Positions 61,838 to 64,000 of a DNA stretch of 64,000 nt are shown here, piece by piece. The notes under the pieces were generated by a model. It was not told the DNA's origin, searched no databases, and saw nothing but the letters and a program-made list of their open reading frames with translations. A program made the position numbers and the translations under genes. Each line of letters starts with the position of its first letter. Positions within the stretch are counted from its first letter, which is position 1. The stretch is from Terribacillus halophilus (lineage in GTDB: Bacteria > Bacillota > Bacilli > Bacillales > Amphibacillaceae), in NCBI RefSeq assembly GCF_900162685.1, contig NZ_LT727828.1, positions 2,344,235-2,408,234 on the forward strand, in the 5' to 3' direction.

Positions 61838-62698
61838 ATGGGCCAGTATGATAACCTTAAAGCAGGCGAGAGAGGAGCAATGCTTAGCATCGCGGCTTAC
61901 TTGGTGCTTTCATTTATTAAATTACTCGTTGCCTACATCGGAGATTCAGATGCCCTGCTGGCAGATGGCCTGAATAACACAACCGACGTTGTTGCTTCTG
62001 TCGCTGTACTGGCCGGATTAAGAATCTCACGTAAACCACCTGACTTGGATCATAAGTATGGACATTTCCGTGCAGAAACGATTGCTTCACTTGTTGCTGC
62101 ATTTATTATGATTTCTGTAGGTCTTCATGTATTACTTGATACACTTGAGCGGCTAATGCAACCCGACTACGTGCAGCCGGATATGCTGACAGGCTGGACT
62201 GCTATAGGATCAGCAATGGTCATGTGGGCGGTATATCGCTACAATCTTGCGTTAGCAAAGCGTATTCAAAGTCCAGCTTTAATGGCTGCAGCGCAAGACA
62301 ACCGTTCGGATGGAATGGTTAGTATTGGCGCGTTTATCGGCATTTTTGGAGCCCAGTTCGGTTATTATTGGCTAGATCCACTGGCAGGATTCATCGTTGG
62401 GGTTTTAATTTGTAAAACAGCATGGGATATTTTCTATGATGCTACGTACTCCCTTACTGATGGTTATGATGTGGACAGGTTATTACAAATACGTCATACG
62501 ATTGTGCAGGATGAGGATGTGTTGGAGGTCGTAGAAATAAAGGCGAGATTGCATGGAAATCAATCTCTCGTTGATGTAATTATCCGAGTAGATGCCTCCC
62601 TCAATGTTGCCCAAGGACATGCCATAACTGAAAGACTGGAAAAGCTGCTCGCTAAGAAGCATGATATTTTCCATACATTGATTCATATCGAACCATAG
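61838..62698 (+). CDS. mneP: Cation diffusion facilitator, probably Mn(II) exporter MneP (YeaB)
   Basis: Metal/proton antiporter. The 286-residue protein has six membrane segments, metal-site motifs LLADGLNNTTDVVAS (segment 2) and AQDNRSDGMVS (segment 5), the HKYGHFRAETIAS loop, and a cytosolic C-terminal domain. Its sequence follows B. subtilis YeaB/MneP closely as I remember it (DGLNNTTD, LICKTAWDIF, SLTDG). An upstream ATG at 61772 has no ribosome binding site; GGAGG lies before the ATG at 61838. Metal specificity is inferred. Confidence 0.88.
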   Translation: MGQYDNLKAGERGAMLSIAAYLVLSFIKLLVAYIGDSDALLADGLNNTTDVVASVAVLAGLRISRKPPDLDHKYGHFRAETIASLVAAFIMISVGLHVLLDTLERLMQPDYVQPDMLTGWTAIGSAMVMWAVYRYNLALAKRIQSPALMAAAQDNRSDGMVSIGAFIGIFGAQFGYYWLDPLAGFIVGVLICKTAWDIFYDATYSLTDGYDVDRLLQIRHTIVQDEDVLEVVEIKARLHGNQSLVDVIIRVDASLNVAQGHAITERLEKLLAKKHDIFHTLIHIEP

Positions 62699-62732
62699 AA
62701 AAAAGCCTATACCGTTTACTGGTATAGGCTTT
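62699..62732. terminator. Bidirectional intrinsic terminator
   Basis: Perfect 12-bp stem AAAGCCTATACC (62702-62713) with GGTATAGGCTTT (62721-62732) between converging CDF and map genes. Confidence 0.87.
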
Positions 62733-62740
62733 CCATATCT

Positions 62741-63496
62741 TTATTCCTCATCTTGATCTGTCAGGATAACAGGACCATCTTTCGTAATGACAATCGTATG
62801 CTCGTACTGAGCAGACAGAGACCCATCAACGGTACGCGCTGTCCAGTTATTATCATCCATTTGACTGCCCCATTCCCCGATATTAAGCATCGGTTCGATT
62901 GTAATAACCATGCCTTCTTTCAAGCGCGGGCCTTTATTCGGCAAGCCAAAATGCGGGATATGCGGATCTTCGTGGATAGTTGGCCCAATACCATGACCAG
63001 TAAAGTCACGTACGACAGAGTAGCCTTCTGCTTCTGCATATTGCTGGATTGCATGACCAATATCCCCAATGCGAGAACCAGGAAGTGCCTTCTCAATTCC
63101 TTTGTATAAAGAATTCTTCGTTACTTCAAGCAAACGCTCCGCTGCTTCACTTACTTCTCCAACCGCGTAAGTCCAAGCAGAATCAGCTAATCCGCCATTC
63201 AAGTTTACAACCATATCAATTGTTACAATATCTCCATTGTTCAATGGCTCGTTTCTCGGAAATCCGTGGCAGATTTCATCATTGATGGAAGCACATGTTG
63301 CATAAGCGTAGCCATTGTAGCCTTTCTGCTCAGCAGTAGCACCATGCTTTTCCAAATAGCTCTCTACAAATTGGTCGATTTCCATCGTTGTAATACCGGG
63401 TTTAATCATATTGCGAATTTCTTTATGAATAGCAGCAAGCAGCTTGCCCGCTGCTCGCATCATTTCTATTTCACGCGCACTCTTACGATTAATCAT
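62741..63496 (-). CDS. map: Type I methionine aminopeptidase
   Basis: Removes N-terminal methionine from new proteins. The 251-residue protein has the pita-bread fold motifs: the Asp pair in VTIDMVVNLNGGLADSAW (spaced by 11), His in GHGIGPTIHE, Glu in ITIEPML and Glu in QYEHTIVIT, all five metal ligands present. The N terminus MINRKSAREIEMMRAAGKLL and the length correspond to the second Bacillus enzyme, MapB (YflG), rather than the ribosomal-cluster map gene. GGAAGAG precedes the ATG. Confidence 0.95.
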   Translation of the reverse strand: MINRKSAREIEMMRAAGKLLAAIHKEIRNMIKPGITTMEIDQFVESYLEKHGATAEQKGYNGYAYATCASINDEICHGFPRNEPLNNGDIVTIDMVVNLNGGLADSAWTYAVGEVSEAAERLLEVTKNSLYKGIEKALPGSRIGDIGHAIQQYAEAEGYSVVRDFTGHGIGPTIHEDPHIPHFGLPNKGPRLKEGMVITIEPMLNIGEWGSQMDDNNWTARTVDGSLSAQYEHTIVITKDGPVILTDQDEE

Positions 63497-63593
63497 TCGT
63501 TTCTCTTCCTTTCTGACGACAATGCTTCCTAATCCATTATAGAGTGTATCATATTATGCCAATACGGTTAAATTGTTACGCTGCTTATTTTAG

Positions 63594-64000
63594 TCAGTCC
63601 AGCTCCTCATTTCCCTTTATATTGGAATGATTGGCAATGAGCAGTGCACAAACAAGAAGTACGATAGCCATCGCATACAACAAAATTGTCAACGGGTTTT
63701 CATGGTCAATAATAATTAAGCGGATGATGGCTGTGATACCGATGTAAATGAAGTATCGAAGCGGAAAATGATAGTCATGTGTGAAGTATTTAATTATCAA
63801 ACTGATAAACTCAAAATAAAGGAAATAAACTATAATTCCTTCTGCGAGATAAAAATACGTAACTTCTTCGTTACGAATTAGCAGCACATCAAAAATAAAT
63901 ACTGTCTTTTTTAATAGAAAGACAACCAAAATCATCGCAAGGATGGTTAATGTGATATTAAGTACTGTCTGTAGCAAAACGGCAATCAATGCAGTCTTCT
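63594..64000 (-). CDS. psiE: PsiE family membrane protein (partial, 5' end outside window)
   Basis: At least 135 codons of a phosphate-starvation-inducible-E family protein with four membrane segments. Family marks are YFEFISLIIKYFTHDYHFPLRYFIYIGITAIIRLIIID. A TTG at 63989 could start it, but the frame stays open to the window edge and the residues before that TTG (K-T-A) continue the usual N-terminal part of the family, so the gene most likely begins beyond 64000. Function is unknown. Confidence 0.88.
   Translation of the reverse strand, partial: KTALIAVLLQTVLNITLTILAMILVVFLLKKTVFIFDVLLIRNEEVTYFYLAEGIIVYFLYFEFISLIIKYFTHDYHFPLRYFIYIGITAIIRLIIIDHENPLTILLYAMAIVLLVCALLIANHSNIKGNEELD

Overview
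This is chromosomal DNA of a spore-forming member of the Bacillaceae. The evidence is an alpha/beta-type small acid-soluble spore protein, YhaL, ComK, AddAB, the coproporphyrin-type heme genes hemEHY, and long runs of genes in the order known from the yhe-yha-hem-yhf-yhj part of the Bacillus subtilis chromosome. Base composition is moderate and strong AGGAGG-type ribosome binding sites are common. A halotolerant relative such as Terribacillus or Oceanobacillus is my guess at genus level; that is inference. I see no rRNA, tRNA, CRISPR array, phage or intact insertion sequence.

Layout. 1-5.4 kb: a signalling cluster with a hybrid histidine kinase, a CheY-like regulator and a REC-GGDEF-REC diguanylate cyclase. 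An in-frame amber codon separates the cyclase from its own N-terminal HPt domain. 5.5-13.5 kb: housekeeping and membrane genes (4-TM protein, NifU-N protein, YitT, asparagine synthetase, YisL, DUF418, YvbH, GNAT, DUF2254). 13.5-20.7 kb: addBA recombination nuclease. 21-26.4 kb: lepB, yhjE, yhjD, comK, yhfN, lplJ, yhfI. 26.6-35.1 kb: SAP-domain protein, hemEHY, pbpF, hmoB, PAP2 phosphatase and a ferritin-like protein. 35.4-40.6 kb: M20 amidohydrolase, ecsABC, hit, yhaH. 40.9-45.7 kb: the opuA glycine betaine importer with a divergent GbsR-type regulator, yhaI and a DUF3267 gene. 45.9-56.7 kb: prsA, yhaL, an MFS gene, yhaM, a second GbsR-type regulator, yhaN, yhaO, yheA, yheB and a PucR-like regulator. 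56.8-64 kb: SASP, fumC, a candidate small RNA, a VanY-type carboxypeptidase, an IDEAL-domain protein, an MFS transporter, an unknown small protein, a CDF exporter, map and a partial psiE.

How the genes work together. The kinase, HPt and receiver domains in the first 5.4 kb look like a complete phosphorelay ending in c-di-GMP synthesis, now interrupted in this sequence. AddAB and the SbcCD-like YhaNO serve DNA end processing, and ComK governs DNA uptake. HemEHY make heme by the coproporphyrin route while divergent HmoB degrades it. OpuA and its regulator deal with osmotic stress. PrsA, signal peptidase and the EcsAB transporter belong to secretion.

The most interesting signals are the amber codon in the HPt-GGDEF gene, a compact C-rich-loop small RNA between fumC and the carboxypeptidase gene, a near-perfect 14-bp dyad between opuA and its regulator, and a structured intergenic region between ecsA and hit.
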